A stretch of DNA of 64,000 bases from assembly GCF_014489845.1 (NCBI RefSeq), contig NZ_JABURY010000010.1, forward strand, positions 155,087 to 219,086, in the 5' to 3' direction. Shown here piece by piece: positions 37,981 to 47,522 of the stretch. The notes under the pieces are model-generated. The model was not told where the DNA came from. It ran no database searches and worked only from the letters and a program-made list of their open reading frames with translations. This DNA is from Frischella japonica (GTDB lineage: Bacteria > Pseudomonadota > Gammaproteobacteria > Enterobacterales > Orbaceae). Numbering within the stretch: the first letter of the stretch is position 1; each line of letters opens with the position of its first letter. Both the position numbers and the translations under genes were made by a program.

Positions 37981-40091
37981 GTTGGTACAAAGTCTATTTA
38001 AATTATGACCAAGATGCACTGGCAATGTATGCCAATATCGGACTAATTCGTCGGGCACGTAAAGATATCGAGGCAAATAAAATCACCTTGATTGAACAAC
38101 AACATGAGGCTATGACTTTTGCTGTGGATGGACAAAATGTTACACTTTCATCGCAGGGTATCCATAATGCCAGTTGTGACTGTCCGGCTCATGGTCATTG
38201 TAAACATATCATTGGTGCTGTGTTATGGTTACAAGCAAATACTGATCGTTTAGCTCTAGAATCACAATCGGCTATTGATGTTATATCTAATGATCAGCAA
38301 CCTAGCCAACAAGTTCGTGCTACAGTCGATGTCATATCTGAAATACTCTCTTTAGATGTCAAAAAACTATTAAAAAATTTTGGTAAAGCTGATATACGTT
38401 TAGCTTATCAATTGGTTTTTGATTGGCAGGAGCAAAATAGTATTAGCATACAGCAACAAGATGGGCAATTACGTTTTAGTATAGCAGAAAGTAGCACTCC
38501 TATAATCTATATGGCTGGGGCAGGTTTTAATGGTATGATTTCTGAGTTGCCGGCAAAACAAAAAAAAGCGGTGCATTTAGCGCTGATTGCTTATCTATTC
38601 CAACAACATCAACAAGCATGGGCTTGGCCCGAAGATTTGGCTAACACGCAAAATGACATTGGCAGACTTTCGTCTGATGAAATGGCATTGTTAGAACAAA
38701 TTGAATCCTATATTCATGCGTTAATTCACCATGGATTGTTCCATGTTACACATAGCCAAGCTAAACAAATACAACTGCTTAATATGTCGGCGCGATCGCA
38801 AGGTCTCCCCAGATTAGCTGCTATGCTCAGGCATCTCTGTAAATTAGTGGAACTTATGGCAGATCGCCATTTTTCGGTAGATGAGCAAGATATTTTGCTT
38901 TTTTTAGCGCAGCTAAGTGGTTATATCAATATGTTATTAAATCATCAAGGTCAACAATTATCGGTGCTACGTGGGCAATTAAAACGTAACTATCAAACAG
39001 AAAAACAAACATTAGATTTATTACCATTGGGGGGTAATTGGTGGCAAAGTAGAACCGGCTCATTGGGAGCAACGTTTTATTTTTGGGATAAGAAACAACA
39101 ACAATATTATGAAACAACCATAGCCAGAACTAATAGAAGCGAAAGTAATTTTAATCAGCACTCAATATGGGATACGGCATCGCTTTGGCAAATGATGCCA
39201 AGTGCATTAATGACACACGCTTTTACACTTGATCATCCACGTTTATCAGTAGAAGGGAAACTTGCTAGCAGTGGTTCGAAAGTAACATTACAAAAAACCA
39301 GCTGGCAGCATCAAGATTATGAACAATTTAAAGCTAAGGTTGGTTTTAACAATTGGTCAGAATTAAGTCATTATTTACAAAAAAACACGGTGGATAATAC
39401 ATTATTAAATGAAGTCATTTTTATACATATTACTAATTTTGAGCAACCAAAGTTTGATGAAGTTGCGCAAAGCTTAATTTGGTGTGTTGAAGATAATCAA
39501 CAAAATCAGCTTTTATTAAGAATATTTTGGTATGGGCAACAACAAAAACGTTTGGATCTCTTACATATATTTCTAAAAGCAGGTAATCGACCATTGACGG
39601 TACTAGTAAAATGCATAAGGAATGACAATTGCTTAGATCTCGAACCCTTTGCCTTACTTTATAAACCGTCGTTAGATGGGGATATCAATACGTTCAGTTT
39701 AGACTTCAACAATATTGAACAAGTACAAAAGGATAAATCAATACTGAGTAAACTGTTAGCTCGTTTCAAATTATCCGCGGCATCAAACACAAAATTTAAG
39801 CCAACGCATTACATGCAAAATACCTTATCAACAATGATAATCCAACCTCTTTTAAATTTACTCCAAAGCTTGACTTGTTCAGGTCGATTGGAACTAGCAA
39901 CTTACCATAAATCGCGATTGATTCAGTTGAAAAATGATTGTAATACTTTAGGGTTAACAACACTCAGCGAAGTGTTAGACAAAATCGGACAAAACCAACA
40001 AGTAAACATAGATCATATCCTTCAAGCGGTTTATCTATGTAATTTAATAAGTCGATCTCATTATGAGCTCCCTATAAAGTTAAATGTATAA
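37977..40091 (+). CDS. yehQ: SWIM zinc-finger protein (YehQ-like)
   Basis: A 704-residue protein beginning MSWYKVYLNYDQDALAMYAN. The SWIM zinc-binding motif CDCPAHGHCKH (Cys-x-Cys-x5-Cys-x-His) lies near residue 65, followed by IIGAVLWLQAN. The long C-terminal part is without recognised motifs. SWIM domains bind DNA or proteins, and large SWIM proteins accompany MoxR-VWA pairs in bacteria; E. coli yehQ is last in the equivalent cluster. The ATG at 37977 overlaps the previous stop (ATGA); an upstream TTG at 37965 is unlikely. Last gene of the cluster. Confidence 0.83.
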   Translation: MSWYKVYLNYDQDALAMYANIGLIRRARKDIEANKITLIEQQHEAMTFAVDGQNVTLSSQGIHNASCDCPAHGHCKHIIGAVLWLQANTDRLALESQSAIDVISNDQQPSQQVRATVDVISEILSLDVKKLLKNFGKADIRLAYQLVFDWQEQNSISIQQQDGQLRFSIAESSTPIIYMAGAGFNGMISELPAKQKKAVHLALIAYLFQQHQQAWAWPEDLANTQNDIGRLSSDEMALLEQIESYIHALIHHGLFHVTHSQAKQIQLLNMSARSQGLPRLAAMLRHLCKLVELMADRHFSVDEQDILLFLAQLSGYINMLLNHQGQQLSVLRGQLKRNYQTEKQTLDLLPLGGNWWQSRTGSLGATFYFWDKKQQQYYETTIARTNRSESNFNQHSIWDTASLWQMMPSALMTHAFTLDHPRLSVEGKLASSGSKVTLQKTSWQHQDYEQFKAKVGFNNWSELSHYLQKNTVDNTLLNEVIFIHITNFEQPKFDEVAQSLIWCVEDNQQNQLLLRIFWYGQQQKRLDLLHIFLKAGNRPLTVLVKCIRNDNCLDLEPFALLYKPSLDGDINTFSLDFNNIEQVQKDKSILSKLLARFKLSAASNTKFKPTHYMQNTLSTMIIQPLLNLLQSLTCSGRLELATYHKSRLIQLKNDCNTLGLTTLSEVLDKIGQNQQVNIDHILQAVYLCNLISRSHYELPIKLNV

Positions 40092-40120
40092 TCATAATAC
40101 ATCCCGTGAGAGTTTACTGT

Positions 40121-40159
40121 TAACAACGTTCTAACAATATGCAAGTTTAAGCGTTGTTA
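40121..40159 (+). terminator. Possible terminator after the yeh-like cluster
   Basis: TAACAACG (40121-40128) pairs with CGTTGTTA (40152-40159) around a 23-nt loop, followed by CCAGTTTTAATAT. The loop is long and the T tract short, so this is a weak candidate, 30 nt after the yehQ-like stop. Confidence 0.35.
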
Positions 40160-41190
40160 CCAGTTTTAATATAATATTATTATGCTAATTCAAAATAAGT
40201 TTGATATGACCGAAAAATAGCTAAATTTGCTCAAAAACTTAACGCTTAAATGCGCGTTGTTTATGATAAATATTTTTAAATACTAAATGGATATTATTTA
40301 CGGTTAAAGATAGATATATTATTAATTACAAACCGATTTATTTAAAATCCTTTTACTTTGTTAATATGCAAAAAATATGGGAAAATTTCTATTAAATAGA
40401 CTCACTTCGCAACAGTATTATTAATTTATGTTTAAGACAACATTCAATTAATATCTTTTTATAGTAACCCTTACTGAACAATAGTGTACTAAATGAAACC
40501 CTTTATTTGATAGCAATGAAATTTAAAACAGTTGGAATGTTTAAAGGCTTGATATGTTAATTGTATGCATTAGTGTATGAATAATATGCTGACAACAAAT
40601 TGCGTTTTTTTATTAATTAATAAGCCAGCCTATGGAAATTATGGTCCATCGATAAGATAACAATTAATGATATTGGGAGTGTAGAAAATGATATTTGAAC
40701 TAAAGATTTTTAAGAACATTCTAAAAGCGCTTTCATACTAATAAACTATTTTACAGAATGAAAAAAAATTCAAGATAAGAAAAAAGTTGCTGAGCTTCAT
40801 GGAATTTAAAAGAAAGCTTAGATTAAGAGGTTAATTTCAAAAAATTAAAATCATTTGTCAACTAATTTGATTTATTTATATTACTTTAGGTTAAGCATAA
40901 ATGTTTAAATAGAAATAATGATAACGATATGTGAAATACTAATTAATTGACTTTATGTGATTTTTAATATAATATTTGATTTAAAACTTGTTTTATATAT
41001 TATTAATTTTGTATGTAAAATTAATTAAGTCTTTAGCCAAACTGTCGGTTGTCAGTTTATTTAAGTTCATACATCAGAAGTTTCTATCGATTAAACTAAT
41101 TGGTATTAACTAATTAGTTAATAAGTTTTTAACGTAGACATAATTTTGTCTTTTGTTATAATTTAAAATTATTTTTCAATAAAAACATGA
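40160..41190. other. About 1 kb of non-coding DNA
   Basis: No supported gene in any frame. A 17-codon frame at 40688, preceded by GGGAG, and nearby Lys-rich fragments around 40760-40830 could be gene debris, but they are too short to support. No RNA gene or mobile-element end was recognised. Confidence 0.5.
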
Positions 41191-41193
41191 TGT

Positions 41194-41508
41194 TATAATA
41201 AATACCGCGTCGTTTAGCAAGAGATATCTCAATTTAGAGATACTTCTTGTGTAAAATTATTATTAAGAAAAATTCGAAATAGCTTGCTATCTGTCATGTT
41301 ATGTGCGTTAATATGCACAGCATACGACGTGCAGCTCTATTAAAGCATTAGAATTTGAAAATAATTCGTTAATAGTATACTTACCATTGTTTGTTTTTAT
41401 TAGCTTTAGCTTCTTTCTAAGTGTTATAAATAAGATTTGTAAGTTTTATGTCAATCCACATATTTTTGATATGTGTTTATTTTGTTTATATATTTAGGAT
41501 ATTGTTAA
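41194..41508 (+). promoter_or_regulatory. Promoter and long structured leader of the cold-shock gene
   Basis: TATAAT at 41194-41199 is a good -10 with only a poor -35 (TTTTTC, 41172-41177). A start near 41206 would give a ~300-nt untranslated leader. Right at its beginning, 41218-41249 folds as CAAGA..TATCTC / GAGATA..TCTTG with a 6-nt loop; a second hairpin, TGTGC..GCACA, lies near 41300-41320. Long leaders that refold with temperature are known for cspA-family mRNAs; the same role here is inferred. Confidence 0.5.
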
Positions 41509-41718
41509 ATGACTAAAAAAACTGGCCAAGTTAAATGGTTCAATGAAAGTAAAGGTTTTGGATTTATCACTCCTGCTGATGGAAGTAAAGACGTATTTGT
41601 TCACTTTTCTGCAATTGTTAATGATGGTTTCAAAACTTTAGCAGAAGGTCAAAATGTTGAATTTTCAATTCAAGACAGTGCTCGCGGACCAGCTGCTGCG
41701 GACGTAAAAGTAATCTAA
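41509..41718 (+). CDS. Cold-shock domain protein (CspA family)
   Basis: A 69-residue single cold-shock domain protein. The two RNA-binding motifs are RNP1 KGFGFI (15-20) and RNP2 VFVHF (29-33). The sequence [20 protein letters not shown] is close to E. coli CspE/CspC, but the paralogue cannot be fixed. It binds single-stranded RNA and DNA and melts RNA secondary structure. Ribosome-binding site TTTAGGATA upstream; a strong terminator follows. Confidence 0.95.
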   Translation: MTKKTGQVKWFNESKGFGFITPADGSKDVFVHFSAIVNDGFKTLAEGQNVEFSIQDSARGPAAADVKVI

Positions 41719-41744
41719 ATAACCGATTACACCGAATATTTAAG

Positions 41745-41770
41745 AACCCTATTTATAATAGGGTTTTTTA
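41745..41770 (+). terminator. Rho-independent terminator of the cold-shock gene
   Basis: AACCCTATT / AATAGGGTT form a 9-bp stem with a TAT loop, running into TTTTTTATTTTTT. The T tract overlaps the end of the convergent nuclease gene. Confidence 0.88.
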
Positions 41771-42235
41771 TTTTTTGTGTGACTGCTTATATACCCATGG
41801 TTCAATTGGCTGTTTATCTTGCCATAATCCTAATTTTTTTTGCCTTGCATTTGCTTCAATTTTTAGAAATTTTTGATTGGTTGCATTATTTTTAAAGCGA
41901 TAAGCCCAAGCATAGCCACTTTTTACCATTTCTTGATTAATATTCATCTGATGATACAAAATAATAGCCAATGTTCTTTTATAAATATCCTTGCCTTTAT
42001 CTATAATTAAAACCTGTTTTTGATCTATCAATGACGCTAGGTATTGTTTTGACTTATGAGAATAGGGTTGACCATGTTCTGGTGCATCAATATCTATTAA
42101 GCGTACTTTTATTTTATTATTTTTCGTGGTTAGAACCTCAACTGTATCACCATCAATAACTTTAATTACTTTTGCTGAAAAATTAGCAAATGCATTAATA
42201 CTAAAAAAAATAAAAACAATAATCCATTTTTTCAT
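41768..42235 (-). CDS. Secreted thermonuclease-like nuclease (SNase family)
   Basis: A 155-residue protein with a signal peptide (residues 1-17, MKKWIIVFIFFSINAFA) and a staphylococcal-nuclease fold. Catalytic-region motifs are visible: VIDGDTVEV, VRLIDIDAPEHGQPYS, then GYAWAYRF and a closing ARQKKLGLW. It should cleave DNA or RNA in the periplasm or outside the cell, with Ca2+. The start follows AGAGGCC on the minus strand. The gene converges on the cold-shock gene and is not in an operon. Confidence 0.92.
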   Translation of the reverse strand: MKKWIIVFIFFSINAFANFSAKVIKVIDGDTVEVLTTKNNKIKVRLIDIDAPEHGQPYSHKSKQYLASLIDQKQVLIIDKGKDIYKRTLAIILYHQMNINQEMVKSGYAWAYRFKNNATNQKFLKIEANARQKKLGLWQDKQPIEPWVYKQSHKK

Positions 42236-42539
42236 AATGTGGCCTCTAAATTTTATTTAATTACTATAATCGAATTTAGCGTAGATTAACTGAAAGGCAT
42301 GGCATTTCTCTTATGGTAATAAAATCTATGTGGAAGTTAATTTAATTTTAATGCTAAGTAGCGTTTTTGTGATTTATGTACCAATTTTCTTTAAATGATT
42401 TTCATCCGATTTTCGCGTTTATTTATTAAATAAAAATATTTAATCATAACAAAATCTCTATTAAAGCATACTCATTAGCATTAATCAGTTGCATTTTTGG
42501 TATAATTATTAATAGTAACAGTATTAAAAGGTGATTAAT
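42236..42539. other. 304-bp gap between the nuclease gene and glpG
   Basis: Divergent promoter region, AT-rich. TATAAT at 42500-42505 could be the glpG -10, with TTGCAT at 42489-42494 too close for a standard -35. Nothing else identified. Confidence 0.35.
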
Positions 42540-43367
42540 ATGTATTTGGTATCATTTAAACATGCACAATATGCTCAAACTTTTGTGGATTATATGAAAA
42601 CTAAGGGAATTATTGTGCGGATGGAATCCGATGCAGAAGGAAATTATGCATTATTTCTCGATAGTGATGATGAAAATACTCTTATAACCGTTAAATCAGC
42701 ATTAAATGCTTACTTAGAAAATCCGCTTGATCCTCACTATACCAATGCAAGTTGGCAAATTGGTAGTAACCTTCCTCATCGTCCCAGTAAATTATTTACC
42801 CTTAGTTTACCCAACATTATTTCAGTTGGGGGATTAACAAAATTGATCACAGCGACTTGTATATTTTGTTATATGCTACTATTACTTTTTGGTAAAAATA
42901 TACTTTTAGCCTATTTAGGTTATCCAATTGATGCTAATTATACTCAATTTTGGCGATATTTCACACCAGTATTCATGCATTTTTCATTATTGCATCTAGT
43001 TTCGAACTTGGTTTGGTGGTGGTATTTAGGGGGAATGATTGAAAAATATCGAGGAATATATAAACTGCTTGAAATATTAATTCTAGCAGCTATTCTTGGC
43101 AATTATGCGACAGCAGAAGTATCAGGTCCCTATTTTGGTGGTTTATCTGGGGTAGTATATGCTTTGATGGGATATGTATGGTTATATGGTGAGAATGTTA
43201 AAACTTCAACCATAAGATTTGATCGCGGAATGCTTATTATAGCTATCGTTTGGTTGATTGCTGGTTATTCTGGCTGGCTAGGAGCAATTGCTAATACTGC
43301 ACATTTAGTCGGTTTAATGATTGGCTTGTTATTAGCAGCTAAAGATATTTGGATTTTAAAAAAATAA
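42540..43367 (+). CDS. glpG: Rhomboid intramembrane serine protease GlpG
   Basis: A 275-residue rhomboid. The N-terminal cytoplasmic domain (FKHAQYAQTFVDYM) is followed by six membrane helices. Catalytic Ser203 lies in GPYFGGLSGVVYALMGYVW and His255 in ANTAHLVGLMIG, matching E. coli Ser201/His254; FMHFSLLHLVSNLVWWWYLGG is also conserved. The ATG at 42540 has AAAAGGTG at good spacing; the in-frame GTG at 42531 overlaps that site. The enzyme cleaves membrane-protein segments in the inner membrane; physiological targets are poorly known. It is not next to glpE or glpR here. Confidence 0.95.
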   Translation: MYLVSFKHAQYAQTFVDYMKTKGIIVRMESDAEGNYALFLDSDDENTLITVKSALNAYLENPLDPHYTNASWQIGSNLPHRPSKLFTLSLPNIISVGGLTKLITATCIFCYMLLLLFGKNILLAYLGYPIDANYTQFWRYFTPVFMHFSLLHLVSNLVWWWYLGGMIEKYRGIYKLLEILILAAILGNYATAEVSGPYFGGLSGVVYALMGYVWLYGENVKTSTIRFDRGMLIIAIVWLIAGYSGWLGAIANTAHLVGLMIGLLLAAKDIWILKK

Positions 43368-43447
43368 TCAATAACTATTTAAGGGTTGCAAAATAGCTTA
43401 TTGATTATTTATGGCTAATAACTTGTCACGGTGATTAATTTGCTGTC

Positions 43448-45142
43448 TTATTTACGAAAAAGCTTATCAAAATCATGCAAACCATTTTTTGCATATGGAT
43501 CACCAATCCAGCGGGTTGTTTCAACAAAGGCTGGATTAACTAGACTTTTACTTGGTTCATAGAGATTATAGTTTAATCCAGCAAGATCGGACCAAGTATG
43601 AATAAAGTCTGCCGTACTATATTTTCGATTAGTATATTGTTGATAATTTACGGCATGAGTCTGTTGCCATTGTGGAGAAATCCAAAGTAAAAATGGAATG
43701 GTATACATAGGTTCAGTTGGGGCTTTTTCATTTCGGCCTAATACATCATGACTTGGACTTTCATAGACATCTTCACCATGATCAGAAAAATAAAGTAAAA
43801 ACCCATTTGGTTTCGAATCGGCAAAAGTATGAATTAATTGACTTACCACAAAATCATTATAGCTTTCTGCATTATCATAATTATTGAAATGTTCTAACTC
43901 CTTATTATCCAAATTGAAATTTTTTGGTGCAGATGTAAACCGTTTGTATTGTTCAGGGAAACGGTAGCGATAATTCATGTGAGTTCCTAACAAATGAACA
44001 ATAATGAATTTCTTTTCATCTTGATCATTAAGTACTTGCTTAAATGGCTCTAGCACCACTTCATCATATTGACGTGAATTTTGATTACGATCATTATTTA
44101 AATAAAATTGTTTATCGGCTTGTTGCGAAAACATGGTCAACATGGTATTGCGTGCCGTCATGGTTTGTTGATTCGTAATCCAATAGGTTTTATAGCCAGC
44201 TTGTTTCATAATTTGTATTATTGATGGCGATTGCAAATATAAATCAGGATGCTGCTCATCAGCAAATGTTAAAACTTGTTGTAACACCTCAATCGTATAA
44301 GGTCTGGATGTAATAACATCATTGAACTTGATCAAGTTTTTATCTTGTTGATAAAGTTGATCTAATAATGGGGTAGTATTACGTTCATAGCCGTAAAGGC
44401 TCATGCGTGTTCTCGTTGTGGATTCACCAATTACTAATACTAAAGTTCTGGGCATATTGCCATTGCTATCACTAAGATTAAGAATGGGGGGAACAGATTC
44501 ATAATGTTTCAATAATGCATGCATATTAGTTAATTGTTGATGATATTTATTAAAACTAATCAATAATTGCCATGGTAACGTGGTTTCCATTTTAGACACA
44601 ATATATTTGACACTGCCATCAACATTTTTATTTTTAATTAATAAGCAATTAAAAAATGGTAAAATCACCGTTAGAAAGATGATTAGCAAACCAAGCAGCA
44701 AACGTTTAGTATATTTGACATGAAAAGGGCGAACATGGGTCCACAACCAAAAGGCGATTAAACTATAAATAATTAACGTGATTAGCAAGGTTATACTAAA
44801 ATATTGTTGTAGATATTCAGATGTTTCTTGCAAGTTTGATTCAGACATCACAAAAAATACACTTTGAGAAAATTCTTGTCTATAAATACAAAAGTAACTA
44901 ATTGGAATTAATGAAGTCAGCCATAATATAATCCCCAATATTAAGGCAATTTTTTTGCAATATTTGGGAAATATTAATCCAGGAATTAAACATAAGAGTG
45001 TATAGATTAACGAATCACGTAATCCACCAATCATGCTATGCTTAGTTATCACTAACACGAGCTGCAATCCACATGAAAAGTAAGCATAAAAGAGATATTG
45101 CCAAAAAAAGGTTTGCCAAAAATTGATTTTTTTCTGATCCAT
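43448..45142 (-). CDS. cptA: Phosphoethanolamine transferase CptA
   Basis: A 564-residue inner-membrane enzyme with about five N-terminal helices and a periplasmic sulfatase-like domain (from about residue 220). It aligns throughout with E. coli CptA: IYRQEFSQSVFFVMSESN, LVLVIGESTTRTRMSLYGYERNTTP (nucleophile Thr), VTSRPYTIEVLQQVLTFADE, FWITNQQTMTARNTMLTMFS-like TYWITNQQTMTARN, and YFSDHGEDVY. In Salmonella the enzyme adds phosphoethanolamine to heptose I of the lipopolysaccharide core. The C-terminus ETTRWIGDPYAKNGLHDFD is also family-like. It is monocistronic. Confidence 0.95.
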   Translation of the reverse strand: MDQKKINFWQTFFWQYLFYAYFSCGLQLVLVITKHSMIGGLRDSLIYTLLCLIPGLIFPKYCKKIALILGIILWLTSLIPISYFCIYRQEFSQSVFFVMSESNLQETSEYLQQYFSITLLITLIIYSLIAFWLWTHVRPFHVKYTKRLLLGLLIIFLTVILPFFNCLLIKNKNVDGSVKYIVSKMETTLPWQLLISFNKYHQQLTNMHALLKHYESVPPILNLSDSNGNMPRTLVLVIGESTTRTRMSLYGYERNTTPLLDQLYQQDKNLIKFNDVITSRPYTIEVLQQVLTFADEQHPDLYLQSPSIIQIMKQAGYKTYWITNQQTMTARNTMLTMFSQQADKQFYLNNDRNQNSRQYDEVVLEPFKQVLNDQDEKKFIIVHLLGTHMNYRYRFPEQYKRFTSAPKNFNLDNKELEHFNNYDNAESYNDFVVSQLIHTFADSKPNGFLLYFSDHGEDVYESPSHDVLGRNEKAPTEPMYTIPFLLWISPQWQQTHAVNYQQYTNRKYSTADFIHTWSDLAGLNYNLYEPSKSLVNPAFVETTRWIGDPYAKNGLHDFDKLFRK

Positions 45143-45251
45143 GATTTAAAGAAATAAACATAAGGGTTAATCAAGTTTAGCAAATAAAAATTAAGAAAAC
45201 CTTAAATCAAATTAATTTCTTAAAGTTTTCTTTCAAGCCGTTAGGTGAGAT

Positions 45252-45338
45252 TTATTCTTGTGTTCGATAGAGATTAATTAATTCTTCTGTGCTATCCGCA
45301 TAAATGATGCCAATACGAAGTGCTTTAAAATGCCATGA
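45252..45338 (-). pseudogene. Possible 3' remnant of an unidentified gene
   Basis: In the gap between yigZ and cptA a 28-codon open segment on the minus strand reads WHFKALRIGIIYADSTEE and ends in LYRTQE before a stop. Its amino-acid composition is that of a real soluble protein, unlike the surrounding DNA, but a stop precedes it and no start fits. I do not recognise the parent protein. A deletion remnant is the best guess. Confidence 0.25.
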
Positions 45339-45405
45339 TTAAATGATTGTATTTAGAATTAGCTTAATTCTTGCTCGACTGAGTATTGCAATAAAATTAA
45401 TTAGC

Positions 45406-45993
45406 TTAATCTAAAATAATTATCTGTTCACGTCCTCGGGTCAGGTTGGTTACCGTTTGATTAAGGTTGGCTAAGTTTTCTTCGGTAATCGCAAAAATGA
45501 TGTCTGTACCAAGCGCATTAAAGTCTTGTGATTCAATGACTGCATTAGCTTCTTTAAGCCGGTTCTCCAACACGGGCCATTCAGCATATAAACATGACAA
45601 AGCACATTTTATACGAATTACAATGGGTTGTAATGGTGCTTGTTGTAGGCAATGGCTGGCAGTACTTCCATAAGCTCTAATTAATCCACCTGTTCCTAAT
45701 TTTATACCACCAAAGAAACGTGTTATCACCACAATAGTCTGATCACAATCTTGTCCTTCAATAGCAGCTAAAATAGGGCGGCCAGCAGTACTGGTGGGTT
45801 CACCATCATCATTAAAACGATATTGATTACCGATTTTCCATGCCCAACAATTATGAGTAGCAGTAAGATCACTGACTTTTTCAATAAATTCACTTGCTTC
45901 CTGAACAGTATTAATTGACGCTGCATTGACAATAAAGCGACTTTTTTTAATTTCTTCAGTAAGACAAAAGGGGGTAATCAGTGTAAATGCCAT
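45406..45993 (-). CDS. yigZ: YigZ/IMPACT-family protein
   Basis: A 195-residue protein of the UPF0029/IMPACT family. The hallmark segments are IKKSRFIVNAAS, RFNDDGEPTSTAGRPILAAI and VVITRFFGGIKLGTGGLIRAYG, followed by a C-terminal ferredoxin-like DUF1949 domain. Bacterial YigZ may bind nucleic acid or act in translation; no reaction is established. It diverges from nfi across 53 bp, so the two probably share a promoter region. Confidence 0.92.
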   Translation of the reverse strand: MAFTLITPFCLTEEIKKSRFIVNAASINTVQEASEFIEKVSDLTATHNCWAWKIGNQYRFNDDGEPTSTAGRPILAAIEGQDCDQTIVVITRFFGGIKLGTGGLIRAYGSTASHCLQQAPLQPIVIRIKCALSCLYAEWPVLENRLKEANAVIESQDFNALGTDIIFAITEENLANLNQTVTNLTRGREQIIILD

Positions 45994-46046
45994 GAAATAA
46001 TCTGCTAAAATAGTGAAACAGCTTAATAATACGATACTAAAAAAAA

Positions 46047-46730
46047 ATGTCTATCAATTTAGAGCAATTAAAGCAACAACAACTGGATTATGCTTGTCGT
46101 ATAATCACCCAAGATGATTTTGATTTTGATTTTTCTGAACCACGCTATATTGGTGGTACTGATGTGGGATTTGAAAATGGTGGTGAAATAACTCGAGCGG
46201 CGATTGTTGTGTTGTCATATCCTGATTTAGCACTGGTTGAATATAAAATTGCTAAAATTAAGACAGCCTTTCCCTATATTCCAGGATATTTATCATTTCG
46301 GGAATATCCAGCTTTGCTTCAAGCATGGCAACAAATTGATCATAAACCAGATCTCTTGTTAGTGGATGGTCAAGGTGTTGCGCACCCAAGAGGTATCGGT
46401 ATTGCCAGTCATCTTGGTCTATTATTAAATATGCCAACGATTGGTGTTGCCAAAAAAAGGCTTTATGGTCAACATGCAGAACTTGCTGGTACGCCATTAG
46501 CTTATGAAAAATTAATGGACAAATCAGCGGAACAGCAAATCGGTTGGGTATTACGTAGTAAACTTCGCTGTAATCCGTTATTTATATCGACCGGTCATCG
46601 AGTGAGTCAACAAACTGCATTAAAATGGGTCATCAACTGTTTGCAAGGTTATCGTTTGCCTGAACCAACTCGTTTTGCTGATGCCGTGGCATCTAATAAA
46701 CCCTTGTTTGTCCGTCGTTTGCAAAGGTAG
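46047..46730 (+). CDS. nfi: Endonuclease V (deoxyinosine 3'-endonuclease)
   Basis: A 227-residue endonuclease V. Conserved elements are [12 protein letters not shown] with the first metal-binding Asp, [44 protein letters not shown] and GVAKKRLYG. The enzyme nicks DNA near deoxyinosine and other deaminated bases in repair. No strong ribosome-binding site precedes the ATG at 46047. trmN6 starts 4 nt after the stop, so the two form an operon. Confidence 0.95.
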   Translation: MSINLEQLKQQQLDYACRIITQDDFDFDFSEPRYIGGTDVGFENGGEITRAAIVVLSYPDLALVEYKIAKIKTAFPYIPGYLSFREYPALLQAWQQIDHKPDLLLVDGQGVAHPRGIGIASHLGLLLNMPTIGVAKKRLYGQHAELAGTPLAYEKLMDKSAEQQIGWVLRSKLRCNPLFISTGHRVSQQTALKWVINCLQGYRLPEPTRFADAVASNKPLFVRRLQR

Positions 46731-46734
46731 TTAA

Positions 46735-47481
46735 ATGCAGAAATTAAAAAAAGGTGGTTTTACGTTTAAACATTTTTTTGTTGCTCATGATCGAAGCCCA
46801 ATGAAAGTTACTACCGACAGCTGTCTATTAGGTGCCTGGGCACCAATTGATACTAAGGTTAGGCGAGTATTAGATATCGGTACTGGTTGTGGCGTTATTG
46901 CTTTAATGCTTGCTCAGCGTTTAGCACAACAGCCTTGTCAAATTGATGCAGTGGATATTAATGAGCAAGCCATTTTGCAATGTCAACAAAACATTCAAGA
47001 GGCACCTTTTAACAATATTACCACCTATTTACAAGATATTAATCAATTTAATACCAGTAAGTCAGGCTACTATGATCTTATTGTTACCAATCCACCTTAT
47101 TTTGAACCGGCAGTCAGTTGTCGCAATCAACAGCGTCAACAAGCACGTTATACGGAAAGTTTAAATTTCCAACAGCTGATAACGACAGTAAAGCGCTTAT
47201 TAACATCTGATGGTAAATTTTGTTTAGTATTACCTTATCATTTAGCTGAGTTATTTAAACAACTGTGTGAAAATAATCAACTTCTACTGTGCAATAGATT
47301 AAATCTACGTTATACAGTGGCGAAACCATATTCGCTTACTTTAATGTGTTTTTCTCCCTGTCAGCAAATAACTAGTGAATCTGAGCTTTATCTACGCGAA
47401 GAAAATGGAAAGTATAGTGATGATTTTAAACAATTGTTAGCCGATTTTTATTTATTTAGATCATCAGCAACGAATAATTAA
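46735..47481 (+). CDS. trmN6: tRNA1(Val) (adenine(37)-N6)-methyltransferase
   Basis: A 248-residue class I SAM-dependent methyltransferase like E. coli TrmN6 (YfiC). SAM-binding motif I is DIGTGCGVIALMLAQR (47-62), and the N6-adenine catalytic motif NPPYF is at 119-123. The N-terminus GGFTFKHFFVAHDRSPMKV and the stretch QRQQARYTESLNFQQLI match the family. It methylates A37 of valine tRNA1. Four bases separate it from nfi. Confidence 0.95.
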   Translation: MQKLKKGGFTFKHFFVAHDRSPMKVTTDSCLLGAWAPIDTKVRRVLDIGTGCGVIALMLAQRLAQQPCQIDAVDINEQAILQCQQNIQEAPFNNITTYLQDINQFNTSKSGYYDLIVTNPPYFEPAVSCRNQQRQQARYTESLNFQQLITTVKRLLTSDGKFCLVLPYHLAELFKQLCENNQLLLCNRLNLRYTVAKPYSLTLMCFSPCQQITSESELYLREENGKYSDDFKQLLADFYLFRSSATNN

Positions 47482-47522
47482 TTTAATTGACTAATCGTTA
47501 CTGACCCGTTCTAATTATCTTA

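Noticed and set aside
40688..40741. A 17-codon frame preceded by GGGAG in the non-coding kilobase before the cold-shock gene
   Set aside because: Too short and without recognisable features; kept only as possible gene debris.
46258..46497. A 79-codon minus-strand frame
   Set aside because: Antisense to conserved endonuclease V sequence; a codon-pattern shadow.
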